A stretch of 64,000 nucleotides of DNA from Apostichopus japonicus (lineage: Eukaryota > Echinodermata > Holothuroidea > Aspidochirotida > Stichopodidae): assembly GCF_037975245.1 (NCBI RefSeq), contig NC_092581.1:12553303-12617302 (forward strand), read 5' to 3'. Shown in pieces: positions 51,801-57,158 of this stretch. The notes under the pieces are model-generated. The model had not been told where the DNA came from and did no database searches. It saw only the letters and a program-made list of their open reading frames with translations. The position numbers and the translations under genes are program-made. Numbering within the stretch: position 1 is the first letter of the stretch; every line of letters starts with the position of its first letter.

Positions 51801-52788
51801 TCAGTAGGGAAAATTAGACCTACAATTTATAATGTAAATATGCCTCAGAGTGCATTATCTGATGTGTAAATGACTAATTTGGAGAGGCACAACCATATAC
51901 AGTTATACACAACTGACCATGGTCAATACAGTACAGTTGGTGAGTCATACCTCAACAGTCTCACCCCTTCAGTGTGCTACCATACCAGAAACACTTGATA
52001 CTTTTAATATATTTTTAATAACCAATTCACAGAGATATAGGCACTTTCGTCCAGTTTGTAAACCAGGCAGACAAATTGGTGAAAGTTGACCTTATCATCA
52101 CCAAAACATCCAGCAGTTACAAGCAGCCATCAACAAACAATCTTAGCATTGCTGATCCGGTCATATGAAAAGGTCAGCTACAGTTCAACCTCAGAAGAAT
52201 TAGAGCATTCTATTTTGGAATATTACTTTTCAATGCAGGGATATTGGAGTGGAGGGTGAAAGTGCTGTGTTTGTTCTATAATTTACTTCACAGTGAAGAA
52301 TATTGGATAAAACTATAGACTGTATTATAGGCTGTACAACCTTTTGAATTTGGAGGGAGGGGGGGGGGTGGATGGAAGGAAGGAGTTTTATGACCGTCAT
52401 AGCTTCCTTCAGAAGTTTTATGTTATCATTTATTTTTAATATAATGTTTTTGTTTTATTGTACAAAAAAACATCTTACAAGGTACTGTACTCCGGTCAAC
52501 TTTTAACAGTGCAATTCCTTTCTATATTGGCACATAATGTACATCATATCCCTTTTTCTTATTATAATGGAATGGGCTGACACTGAATATTCATGAGGGG
52601 AGTATACTGTGTATTATAAGTACAGCAGGTCACCCTGGATGATATTAGTTACCACAGTAGTACAGTACCTGATGTGATTTCCCTCCTTTGATGTTCACGA
52701 TGAAGCCAACTCCACATGCATCTTTCTCATACTGGGGGTCATACAGTCCTTGAGCAGGAGGGAGACCTGTCTTTGGGTTGACCTGCAT
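11939..52788 (-). CDS. GOGAT: Glutamate synthase (GOGAT), fused alpha+beta form, complete, 35 coding exons
   Basis: Converts L-glutamine + 2-oxoglutarate + NAD(P)H to two L-glutamates. Exons in transcript order are listed separately. Together they give 6270 nt, 2089 residues and a TGA stop, the usual size for the eukaryotic single-chain enzyme (about 2100). Domains: propeptide 1-24; GATase type 2 with nucleophile Cys25, the RFSTNT motif (230-235) and the HNGE motif (250-253); central domain about 470-780; FMN synthase domain about 850-1220 with 3Fe-4S cysteines 1137, 1143 and 1148; GXGXG domain about 1290-1480; linker about 1510-1565; beta half about 1580-2089 with 4Fe-4S cysteines (1623-1684), FAD motif GGGPSG (1729-1734) and NAD(P)H motif GGGDTG (1866-1871). 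All 34 introns are GT-AG and no exon has a frameshift or stop, so the gene looks functional. ATG 52788 is the only Met before Cys25. NADH is the likely donor from the family; the sequence alone does not settle NADH versus NADPH. Confidence 0.96.
12250..12400. repeat. (TA)n microsatellite
   Basis: About 130 bp of TA with occasional GATA, in the last intron of GOGAT. A second run at 12797-12863 lies on the far side of the inverted repeat. Confidence 0.9.
12393..12798. mobile_element. Perfect 84-bp inverted repeat with offset direct repeats, between TA runs
   Basis: The arms 12393-12476 and 12654-12737 are exact reverse complements (84 of 84) with a 177-bp spacer. A 47-bp direct repeat starting AATGGACATAGAGCACTCTG occurs right after the left arm (12477-12523) and again at 12752-12798, with one mismatch. 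TA runs bound the whole structure. No coding potential. It could be a young foldback element inserted into a TA array, or a hairpin-mediated rearrangement. Confidence 0.7.
13407..13677 (-). CDS. GOGAT: GOGAT coding exon 34
   Basis: Residues 1938-2028: [16 protein letters not shown], then [16 protein letters not shown] and [13 protein letters not shown], the GltD 'A.GF.GPE' and FAAGD blocks. Donor GTGAGC; the last codon is split. Confidence 0.96.
14180..14347 (-). CDS. GOGAT: GOGAT coding exon 33
   Basis: Residues 1882-1937: '[22 protein letters not shown]', then RVDYGHEE, the usual region downstream of the nucleotide motif. Acceptor TTTCTTGGCAG, donor GTCAGT. Confidence 0.94.
14930..15093 (-). 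CDS. GOGAT: GOGAT coding exon 32 (NAD(P)H site)
   Basis: Residues 1827-1881: [14 protein letters not shown], then [25 protein letters not shown] (1866-1871) is the pyridine-nucleotide motif. Acceptor TTCATTCACAG, donor GTAAGT. Confidence 0.96.
15308..15467 (-). CDS. GOGAT: GOGAT coding exon 31
   Basis: Residues 1774-1827: [15 protein letters not shown], then [19 protein letters not shown], the conserved ATG-type motif of this flavoprotein group. Acceptor TCTGTTTTTAG, donor GTCAGT. Confidence 0.95.
15928..16203 (-). CDS. GOGAT: GOGAT coding exon 30 (FAD-binding Rossmann motif)
   Basis: Residues 1682-1773. Cys1684 completes the cluster pattern. The exon then encodes [20 protein letters not shown], with GxGxxG at 1729-1734, followed by [16 protein letters not shown]. 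Acceptor GTTTTGACAG, donor GTAAGG. Confidence 0.97.
16626..16803 (-). CDS. GOGAT: GOGAT coding exon 29 (4Fe-4S cysteines)
   Basis: Residues 1622-1681. Cys1623, 1626, 1631 and 1637 in [19 protein letters not shown], then Cys1675, 1676 and 1680 in GRCCPAPCE. These are the ligand patterns of the two 4Fe-4S clusters of the beta half. Acceptor CCCCTATTCTAG, donor GTAAGT. Confidence 0.96.
17204..17326 (-). CDS. GOGAT: GOGAT coding exon 28 (start of beta half)
   Basis: Residues 1581-1622: [14 protein letters not shown] and 'R..DW.E' as in GltD N-termini. Acceptor TTCTTATCGCAG, donor GTATGA. Confidence 0.94.
17327..18753. other. GOGAT intron 27
   Basis: Holds the 122-bp tandem array (17811-18115) and a (GA)n run at 18720-18739 next to the exon 27 donor. 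No nested gene seen. Confidence 0.6.
17811..18115. repeat. Tandem array, about 122-bp higher-order unit
   Basis: The core GTGGCCTACCAACAGACCTA starts at 17821, about 17892, 17943, 18013 and 18064, so spacings alternate 71, 51, 70 and 51. Two related half-units, one carrying CAGTTGGGCC and one CCACATCAGC, make up a higher-order unit of 121-122 bp present about 2.5 times. Confidence 0.9.
18754..19001 (-). CDS. GOGAT: GOGAT coding exon 27 (alpha/beta linker)
   Basis: Residues 1499-1581. Starts with the conserved [10 protein letters not shown], then a Lys/Thr/Ser/Pro-rich stretch (about 1517-1557) with no evident fold. This is where bacterial GltB and GltD are separate proteins. Acceptor ATTCCATTAAG, donor GTATGT. 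Confidence 0.9.
19860..20310 (+). mobile_element. Repeat with hammerhead-like core, possible Penelope-type element remnant
   Basis: The motif TTTGAAGAA, stem GATCC/GGATC with loop TGCTA (20233-20247), then GAAA, is followed by a GACAGGCC stretch and a 3' segment ending around 20300. The layout resembles the hammerhead (CTGANGA, stem II, GAAA) carried by Penelope-like and related retroelements, but the first core base is changed. Upstream is a long pyrimidine-rich tract. A related motif is at 49245-49282 on the other strand. Confidence 0.4.
20380..20557 (-). CDS. GOGAT: GOGAT coding exon 26 (end of alpha half)
   Basis: Residues 1439-1498. Includes the 'L...I..H...TGS..A..IL..W' pattern and ends HVKYFVK, the C-terminal region of GltB-type subunits. 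Acceptor TTCTCTTTTAAG, donor GTGAGA. Confidence 0.94.
21089..21390 (-). CDS. GOGAT: GOGAT coding exon 25 (GXGXG repeats)
   Basis: Residues 1339-1439. Successive Gly turns ([56 protein letters not shown]) form the beta-helix that separates the two active sites. Acceptor TTTTATTACAG, donor GTAGGT. Confidence 0.97.
21689..21827 (-). CDS. GOGAT: GOGAT coding exon 24 (GXGXG domain)
   Basis: Residues 1292-1338: [18 protein letters not shown], then [14 protein letters not shown] and the GDSNDYVGK turn. Acceptor GCTCCCACAG, donor GTAAGT. Confidence 0.95.
22480..22604 (-). CDS. GOGAT: GOGAT coding exon 23 (GXGXG domain start)
   Basis: Residues 1251-1292. Encodes the [11 protein letters not shown] block that opens the GXGXG right-handed beta-helix. 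The donor AA|GTGAGT splits a Lys codon. Confidence 0.93.
22963..23130 (-). CDS. GOGAT: GOGAT coding exon 22
   Basis: Residues 1195-1250: [10 protein letters not shown] and following, ending [11 protein letters not shown]. End of the synthase domain and lead-in to the beta-helix. Acceptor TTTAAATTTCAG, donor GTAAGA. Confidence 0.94.
23572..23688 (-). CDS. GOGAT: GOGAT coding exon 21 (FMN domain)
   Basis: Residues 1156-1194: [20 protein letters not shown], then a helix ending LGFRTFQ. Acceptor TTTCTTACAAG, donor GTAAAG; 39 whole codons. Confidence 0.95.
24366..24499 (-). CDS. GOGAT: GOGAT coding exon 20 (3Fe-4S cluster)
   Basis: Residues 1111-1155. Contains C-x5-C-x4-C within [20 protein letters not shown] (Cys1137, 1143, 1148), the ligands of the 3Fe-4S cluster of the alpha half. 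Acceptor TTTTTTTTTCAG, donor GTAAGT. Confidence 0.97.
24715..24885 (+). mobile_element. Probable non-LTR retrotransposon 3' end
   Basis: AT-rich lead, then AGAGGGCCTCGTGGAAGATT, then AATAAAGTTGAAATAAAAAAAAAATAAA. This matches the form of LINE 3' ends, which carry a short conserved stem region and an A-rich tail. Heavily truncated; no coding remains. Lies in GOGAT intron 19. Confidence 0.45.
24922..25102 (-). CDS. GOGAT: GOGAT coding exon 19 (FMN domain)
   Basis: Residues 1051-1111. Contains [11 protein letters not shown] (1058-1068), the phosphate-binding turn for FMN, then [15 protein letters not shown]. The stretch is short of a Met, so it does not show as a stand-alone ORF. Donor GTGAGT. 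Confidence 0.96.
25304..25504 (-). CDS. GOGAT: GOGAT coding exon 18 (FMN domain)
   Basis: Residues 984-1050. Contains [20 protein letters not shown] and [18 protein letters not shown]. Acceptor TTTTCATCACCAG, donor GTAACC. Confidence 0.96.
26278..26491 (-). CDS. GOGAT: GOGAT coding exon 17 (FMN domain)
   Basis: Residues 912-983. Contains SNTGEGGED (917-925), [17 protein letters not shown] and [10 protein letters not shown], signature blocks of the synthase domain. Acceptor GGCTTGTACAG, donor GTTAGC. Confidence 0.96.
26492..28790. other. GOGAT intron 16
   Basis: 2.3 kb. The middle part (about 27590-28140) looks like a dispersed repeat: phrases such as 'gtgaccaagtttcat' and 'gtgtccaagtttcatgaa' recur in parallel, and it closes with short GATAGAGT repeats and the imperfect hairpin GCTCACACC...GGTATGAGC (28107-28133). 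A stretch of GGGCCCA motifs is at 26990-27060. No nested gene seen. Confidence 0.5.
27590..28140. repeat. Dispersed repeat, class unknown
   Basis: Two parallel blocks of about 200 bp share 'tgtgaccaagtttcat' and 'tgtgtccaagtttcatg'. They are followed by GATAGAGTGATAGA units (28058-28087) and the hairpin at 28107-28133. It resembles widespread short interspersed sequences of marine invertebrate genomes; I cannot name a family. Confidence 0.4.
28791..28963 (-). CDS. GOGAT: GOGAT coding exon 16 (FMN domain start)
   Basis: Residues 855-912. Contains [18 protein letters not shown]; the GAMSFGS block (891-897) lines the FMN/2-oxoglutarate site. Acceptor TATGGTTACAG, donor GTCAGT. Confidence 0.96.
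29459..29656 (-). CDS. GOGAT: GOGAT coding exon 15
   Basis: Residues 789-854. Encodes the [18 protein letters not shown] stretch leading into the FMN domain. Acceptor TTTTTTACACCAG, donor GTGAGT. Confidence 0.94.
30553..30663 (-). CDS. GOGAT: GOGAT coding exon 14 (central domain end)
   Basis: Residues 752-788: [19 protein letters not shown] and following. Acceptor CTCCTTCTCAG followed by GGGGCT, donor GTAAGC; whole codons at both ends. Confidence 0.95.
31070..31376 (-). CDS. GOGAT: GOGAT coding exon 13 (central domain)
   Basis: Residues 649-751, the longest exon. Contains [41 protein letters not shown] and [15 protein letters not shown]. Acceptor TACCCTCTCAG, donor GTAAAT. Confidence 0.96.
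32064..32224 (-). CDS. GOGAT: GOGAT coding exon 12 (central domain)
   Basis: Residues 596-649. Encodes TKTIDMTFP and RLLVLSDR. Two donors lie close together. The upstream GTGAGG breaks the frame, so GTATGA is used; it gives the conserved [16 protein letters not shown] join. Confidence 0.92.
32299..32543 (-). pseudogene. LINE ORF2 C-terminus and 3' end
   Basis: Minus-strand translation gives [16 protein letters not shown], the conserved C-terminal block after the RT domain in L2/CR1-like LINEs. After one frame change it gives [15 protein letters not shown] and a stop. About 65 bp of 3' UTR follows, ending in an (ATT)n tail at 32299-32315. The 5' part is missing (truncated insertion). Confidence 0.75.
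32983..33374 (-). mobile_element. tRNA-derived SINE, about 390 bp
   Basis: On the minus strand, box A TGGTCAAGTGG is followed by box B GGTTCGAGTCC about 40 nt later, then a roughly 300-bp body and an AT-rich tail (TATAATTATATAATTATATA). Its body is unlike the SINE at 4009, so these are two families. Lies in GOGAT intron 11. Confidence 0.8.
33561..33695 (-). CDS. GOGAT: GOGAT coding exon 11 (central domain)
   Basis: Residues 551-595, 45 codons, beginning [18 protein letters not shown]. Acceptor TCTCCATAG, donor GTTGGT (a weaker donor, kept because the frame and protein continue on both sides). Confidence 0.92.
34074..34224 (-). CDS. GOGAT: GOGAT coding exon 10 (central domain)
   Basis: Residues 500-550. 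Encodes [20 protein letters not shown] and [18 protein letters not shown], two of the most conserved GOGAT blocks. Donor GTGAGT. Confidence 0.96.
34882..35048 (-). CDS. GOGAT: GOGAT coding exon 9 (start of central domain)
   Basis: Residues 445-500. Ends in [18 protein letters not shown], the family's 'FGYT.E.L..ll.PMA' block. The donor is AA|GTAAGG, so Lys500 is split between this exon and the next. Confidence 0.93.
35379..35656 (-). CDS. GOGAT: GOGAT coding exon 8 (end of GATase domain)
   Basis: Residues 352-444. Contains [28 protein letters not shown] and [14 protein letters not shown], the signature end of the glutaminase domain. Donor GTACGC; ends in phase 0. Confidence 0.96.
36118..36229 (-). 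CDS. GOGAT: GOGAT coding exon 7 (GATase domain)
   Basis: Residues 315-352 (last codon split 1+2). Encodes [20 protein letters not shown] and the [12 protein letters not shown] block. Acceptor CTTGTTTCTCAG, donor GTATGA. Confidence 0.95.
36641..36845 (-). CDS. GOGAT: GOGAT coding exon 6 (GATase, HNGE motif)
   Basis: Residues 246-314. Starts with [14 protein letters not shown], where the Asn-Gly pair (251-252) forms the oxyanion hole in class-II amidotransferases. Acceptor TTGTTCGGCAG, donor GTAAGT; ends in phase 0. Confidence 0.95.
37556..37692 (-). CDS. GOGAT: GOGAT coding exon 5 (GATase, RFSTNT motif)
   Basis: Residues 201-246 (last codon split). Contains [19 protein letters not shown]; the Arg-Phe-Ser-Thr-Asn-Thr block (230-235) binds glutamine in this family. 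Acceptor TCATCTTTCAG, donor GTACTG. Its 5' edge and acceptor are duplicated 176 bp away in the preceding intron. Confidence 0.95.
37669..38000. repeat. Tandem duplication covering the 5' edge of GOGAT exon 5
   Basis: Unit 1, 37669-37844, contains the first 24 nt of coding exon 5, its acceptor and about 150 bp of intron 4. Unit 2, 37845 to about 38000, repeats it at 176 bp offset with scattered changes and small deletions. The copied acceptor reads TCTTCCAG followed by GGCTAG, so the copy has a stop as second codon and no exon body. Confidence 0.85.
37693..39032. other. GOGAT intron 4
   Basis: 1.3 kb. The part next to exon 5 is a 176-bp duplication that includes the exon's own edge. About 38640-38995 is a dispersed repeat with 'tgacctttgatctcaa' and 'tgacctcaaatgacc' phrases, similar in style to 27590-28140. 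Confidence 0.55.
39033..39257 (-). CDS. GOGAT: GOGAT coding exon 4 (GATase domain)
   Basis: Residues 126-200, 75 whole codons. Contains the 'LCWRDV' and 'EPRIRQVFI' blocks and the [10 protein letters not shown] segment typical of GOGAT. Acceptor AATTTCACAG, donor GTAAGT. Confidence 0.95.
39258..42653. other. GOGAT intron 3
   Basis: 3.4 kb. Holds one intact hAT MITE (40614-40952). No nested gene; the open frames on both strands lack recognisable domains. Confidence 0.6.
40614..40952. mobile_element. hAT-type MITE (family D), perfect 8-bp TSD
   Basis: Starts CAAGGGCGTAGGAA and ends TTCCTACGCCACTG. Flanked by the exact 8-bp direct repeat TAGCAACA (40606-40613 and 40953-40960). 339 bp, no ORF, with G-rich and C-rich subterminal parts. 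The 8-bp duplication and CA...TG ends fit the hAT superfamily. Confidence 0.9.
42654..42777 (-). CDS. GOGAT: GOGAT coding exon 3 (GATase domain)
   Basis: Residues 84-125. Encodes [17 protein letters not shown], matching the family's 'LP..G.YG.G..FL' region. Acceptor TCTCTTCCAG, donor GTGAGA; ends in phase 0. Confidence 0.93.
42849..42892. repeat. (TA)n microsatellite
   Basis: About 44 bp of uninterrupted TA, about 70 bp upstream (in gene sense) of the exon 3 acceptor. Confidence 0.9.
45434..46231. mobile_element. TTAA-target MITE (piggyBac- or Kolobok-like)
   Basis: Ends AGCAGCATTTTGCGT and, inverted, ACACAAAATGCTGCT, directly flanked by TTAA (45430-45433 and 46232-46235). 798 bp, no transposase. 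Inside are two diverged direct repeats of about 210 bp (about 45791-46000 and 46010-46220). The flanks joined at TTAA resemble 45157-45215 (tttggatacaaactgagttaaggttg), giving an unfilled relative. Confidence 0.85.
47348..47478 (-). CDS. GOGAT: GOGAT coding exon 2 (GATase domain)
   Basis: Residues 41-84 (last codon split 2+1). Contains [18 protein letters not shown], the conserved stretch after the nucleophile segment in class-II amidotransferases of GOGAT. Acceptor TTTGTTTCTAACAG, donor GTATCG. Confidence 0.95.
48456..48595. repeat. Short direct repeat in intron 1
   Basis: TAGTTAATCAACATCTTAT followed by GTGTTTAGGGACTCAGGGTC occurs at 48456-48500 and again at 48548-48595, separated by a spacer with a short TA run. 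Confidence 0.75.
49195..49292 (-). mobile_element. Fragment with hammerhead-like motif
   Basis: Minus strand of 49245-49282 reads CTTTAAAGAACATCC, loop TGCTA, GAATT, GAAA, then CGTCAGGCC. It is the same arrangement as at 20224-20260, but the stem is less complete. It is only a fragment; the surrounding sequence is not recognised. Confidence 0.35.
52669..52788 (-). CDS. GOGAT: GOGAT coding exon 1: start, propeptide, catalytic Cys
   Basis: Residues 1-40. Holds the ATG and the motif KDACGVGF, whose Cys25 becomes the N-terminal nucleophile of the amidotransferase after removal of a 24-residue propeptide. The exon itself starts at 52795, where a pyrimidine-rich acceptor ending CGCAG lies 7 nt before the ATG, so the 5' leader is spliced. 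Donor GTACTG; ends in phase 0. Confidence 0.95.
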
Positions 52789-54598
52789 GGTGTATCTGCG
52801 AAAAAAATCATAAAAAAATATATATATTTTTGTTTGCATGGATGGGTGTACAGTACTTACGTATTCCAAGATACAGTACTGTACTATCTTACAGATTTAC
52901 AGTATATATTCTCTTCAGGTCTACAGACAAAACATAGCCTATATGATTATAATTAATTCCTAATAACACACATAATTAATTATTGTTGCAACAGTTAAAT
53001 GCAGCAGATGAGCCTAATTAAATAATAAACCTAATTTAATTACTACTTGTTACTTTATATTAGACTTAACACAATATAGTTGTAATCTACACAGCGGATA
53101 CTTGTATTGTACAGTACGTAATGTACTGTATGTCTTACAAGGCAAATGGTCAATAACCCATTGAAAGCTTTGACTTATAATGCCCAATGAGTTACAGTAG
53201 GATTAGTGATCAATAGGTCTTTTCATGTGATCCTTGGAAAGGAGGCCACTGACAATGGTATTTAATTACGAAGATGAACTGTCAACACAGGGCTTATTGA
53301 CCGGTAACACATAAAGCTCTACGCTTTACTTTGCTACCCCTTCAAACTTCAGCTAGACTGATCATGTAAAAAGCAATCCTGATGTGTGGCCACAACAACA
53401 TAACATATATATACATTGAACTTTTATTTTTGGCATTTCCAGTATATTTTCAATTTTGTCCCCTAGTAATAACTATAACGATGTAATGATTGGTCATTCT
53501 TGAAAGGAATGGCAACAAAATTAACCGTTCTGACAGTGTAGCCACAATTGCAGCACCATGCTTTGTCTATTTTTGGCATTTCTACTCATATTGAACTTCC
53601 CTACATGCATAAATTAATCGACGGTACAACTCCCTAGGCTATACCGTACACGGATGCTATAGTCAACCTCTTTTAAGGGTGTTCCTTCAAAGTTGCAGGG
53701 TATTCTACTATTCTGCAATTACTCCAATACTAGTACTAGTCTGCATTATCTTGGTTCTCGAGACTATAGAAGGAAGGAATGGCCTGCACAAAATGTAATG
53801 AACACCAAATTAAAGGGTGTAAGACTCGGGCACAAAGAGTCGTCTCATGTCGGTAATCTGAACTAGTTTCGAATGAGGTGTAACAGAAGTGTTAGACACC
53901 ACCATCGATCCCAGAAAATACACACAAATACACACAGCTTGCTACCGTTGGTAATTAGACACTAGTGTACAGTCAATACATACAGCTACAGTCAATAACC
54001 ACAACACAGTGTACATACCAGCATGGACATACCACAGTTCTAGCTACAAGGTATCATGTTTCAATACTACCTGCATTTTGAGTTTTGTACAGGTAGCAAG
54101 AAAACGTAATTTACAAGCAACGGGAAGTTAACTTTTTTCAGAGGGCGGCACACGGTTTGGGGCGAGTCTTCAATGCATTTTTAAGTTTCATAAGTACTGT
54201 ACAGAGCATGAGTCTGACATTTCAAAAGATTTGAATGTTATCTCTCTTAGTTTCTTGGCTTTTGTTCTTTTCGTATGTTTTGTCTTTGAGCATCTTGTTT
54301 ATTCCAGTCAAATTGTGTAAGACTTAAAATTTAACTTGTGGTAGGCCTAACTTCAGTTCAAATGATCAACATGCTCCAGCTTCCCAACCCCTTTTCCTTT
54401 TGATTATTATTAACCCCGAATTTATGTCTTTATAATGGTTTTAAGCCTAGGTTTAAGCATTCCATCTGCCCTGCCGTAGAATTGGGTAGATTTTGGGCCA
54501 AAGAAGTATCACTGTAAACTTGTGACTTTGCAGCGTCTGATTGATCCCCGCCGTATAAATAATAGCCTACTATTTGTACTAAGTTAGGTCTAGCTGGC

Positions 54599-54721
<123 letters not shown>

Positions 54722-54840
54722 AAACTAAAAGTGTGCTAACGCCCAATGATGCCGGTTACGAACCTGGAGGCTGGGGTAAAGTAAATAGGCCTAGCCTAGA
54801 GGGGCTACATACACGACATTAAAAGAAGTAACAAACGAAA

Positions 54841-55400
54841 ACTCACGTAACAGTCACAGTTGCAAATTCAACTTCCAGGAGGTAGTAAGTTACGTGTCAC
54901 AAAGTTTTGTGGGGAAGCTGGTCATAAATTTGCAAAAAGAGTATGTTCCGATCATAAATTACAAGCCGAAGCAGCGTACAGATGTGTATGCTATCACTGT
55001 AGCAGTAACACAACGGGAGTCAGTACAGATCACACAATCGCAGAACAAACGAATTGGGCATCCGACGAATGATGCAAACTTTGTATGGATATTTTCGACA
55101 CTTTTAAGTTAGTAGCAGTCTATAAACTCTTTTGTGATGTAGAATTTGGTGTGATATAGTGTAAATAAATTTAGCAATCACATACGATGGCTGAAACCAG
55201 GGAACAGTAAATTTCCCTGGAAAGCGTTATGTAACAACCAAACCACCCGCTTTCAAACACTAACAGAAAAGTACTAAGTATGTATATTTTACTGTACTAG
55301 ACTGTACACGCTGGTGTTATGAAAACACATTGCACGTGCGCGTGTAAACAAGTTCTCTGGCGGGAGAAGTGCTATGGTAGAACCCATAGGTCAAATTAGT
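54841..55400 (-). promoter_or_regulatory. Candidate 5' leader exon and promoter region of GOGAT
   Basis: Coding exon 1 has a good acceptor just before its ATG, so a noncoding exon must lie upstream. A consensus donor GTGAGT on the minus strand (54846-54841) could end that exon at 54847. About 500 bp further upstream the sequence is locally richer in CpG (55330-55390). No TATA box or initiator stands out. Transcript data would be needed to place the start. Confidence 0.22.
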
Positions 55401-56590
55401 CAAAACATTTTGAAGGTTAAGCTAGTTTTGCTTAGAGAAATAAATCTTTTTTAGCTATTAAATATTTTTTTAAATTAGATAAAAAATATCTTGGGTACAC
55501 TCAATGAGGCACTTTGATAGAAACCTGCATTGTTATTCATTTATTTTGAATGATCTATTGTATAGTAGGTGAAAAGTTTTCATTCATAATTGGCCGTGGA
55601 TCACGCACGCAGCTGGCGAGCTGTTAATCATGAACAGGGCTGCTTGTATCGGCGTGATCAATGTTTTGCTCTGGAAAATTTTTGCAAGGCAGTGCAGCGT
55701 GTGCAGTCTGTATGGGCGGCCATTACCGCAAAACAAAATATAAAAATAAATAAAAAATAAAAGAAAGTTTCTCCATCAAAAAGACATTTACTTCATTAAA
55801 AAAAAAAGGTTACGATTATGGACGGTGTTATCAGAGCCATATATTTAGATCTGGGTGTTATCAGAGCCGTATATAGCGACCTCTATTTTATGAGTTGAAG
55901 GCAAAGTAGTTATCCATATTACTGTACACTGGTTCTAGTTGGATCATGTATTAGTGTATTAAATCCCGCGTGGTGTGTCAATCTTTGGAAATCCATCGTC
56001 CTAGATAGACGTGTGGCCAACGATTCCGGTGAAGTTTTCATCGTCAGTCCGTTATGAGCTAGTAACTAATAGGAGTCATAAGAGAAGCCTTACTGATCTT
56101 ATTGACAGTTTTAAATATACTTTCCACTCTCTATTATATGGTGGTAAAATAATTCCAGTTGAGGAACACATTCTGTCGAGTATCGTATCGGGGCCAGGCA
56201 TTGTGAACGTATACCTTATAAGCTGTGTATAGCCGTGCAGTGCTGGTTGGAGGATGACACGCGCTGCTGACTAAGTGACATTGTGCCATATATAGCCTAC
56301 CCGGCATGGGGATTACGCGGTCAGCTTAGCGACGACAGCGAGTTGACGATTCTGCCTTCGTGTGACAAATTAGCGAGCCTTTAATGGATAGATTAGCGAG
56401 TCTTTCACAGACAGATTAGCGAGCCGAACCTCGGAGACCGCCTGCGAGGGACCCTAGCATTCACATGCACAACATATGTAGATTAGATACCGTTTATGGC
56501 AAGCCATGTGGGACAAACACTGCATAATATATCAGCGTAATAATCGTAATTTATACGCGTATTAATTGGAATATATACGCGTATATATTA

Positions 56591-56980
56591 TACAAATAAT
56601 AAATGGTTATGAGTGCAATAGTGCAAATATTTCATGAGTTGAAAGATGGAATGTTCCATTCAACGAGGCGCAGCCGAGATGAATGGAACAAATTAAATCT
56701 TTCAACGAATGAAATATTTGCACTATTGCACGAATGGAAACCATTCATTATTTGTTTTATACAACACCTTCAAAATTTGGATATAATTGGATGTAAAATG
56801 CACTCATGCAACATATTGTTTTGAACAGACAAGTTTCTCTGCTCTCTTACCATTGATAAAAGTGCTATCAAAAAAGTATAACACATGGTTCTATTTCATA
56901 GAGTGCAATAGAGCGGATTTTGCATGCAATCGACGAGCAATTGACCAACCAAATGGCCGGAATATAATTAGGTGTTGTAT
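56591..56980. mobile_element. Hairpin-forming insert inside family A
   Basis: Absent from the short family A copy. The first part, 56593-56757, folds back: CAAATAATAAATGG, GTGCAATAGTGCAAATATTTC and GAAAGATGGAATGTTCCATTC recur inverted around the centre GCGCAGCCGAG. The second part is bounded by ACAACACCT (56761) and AGGTGTTGT (56970-56979). One or two MITEs; no ORF. Confidence 0.6.
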
Positions 56981-57158
56981 AATATTAGCTAATCATATGG
57001 CCCAAATATATCCGCGTATTAATTCGAATATATACACGTATTAATTCGAATAAACACACGTATAAAATAGAATACATATGGGGATTAAATCCAATATATG
57101 CACGGAATAATTAGAATATACACGAAAACATATTTCCGCTCATGTTGTGTACATATAA

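Larger units (their letters stand above)
47479..52668. other. GOGAT intron 1 (first intron between coding exons)
   Basis: 5.2 kb. Many TACAGTA/TACTGTA motifs throughout, a direct repeat (48456-48500 and 48548-48595), the minus-strand hammerhead-like motif (49245-49282), and a possible LINE tail at 50640-50740. No nested gene recognised. Confidence 0.55.
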
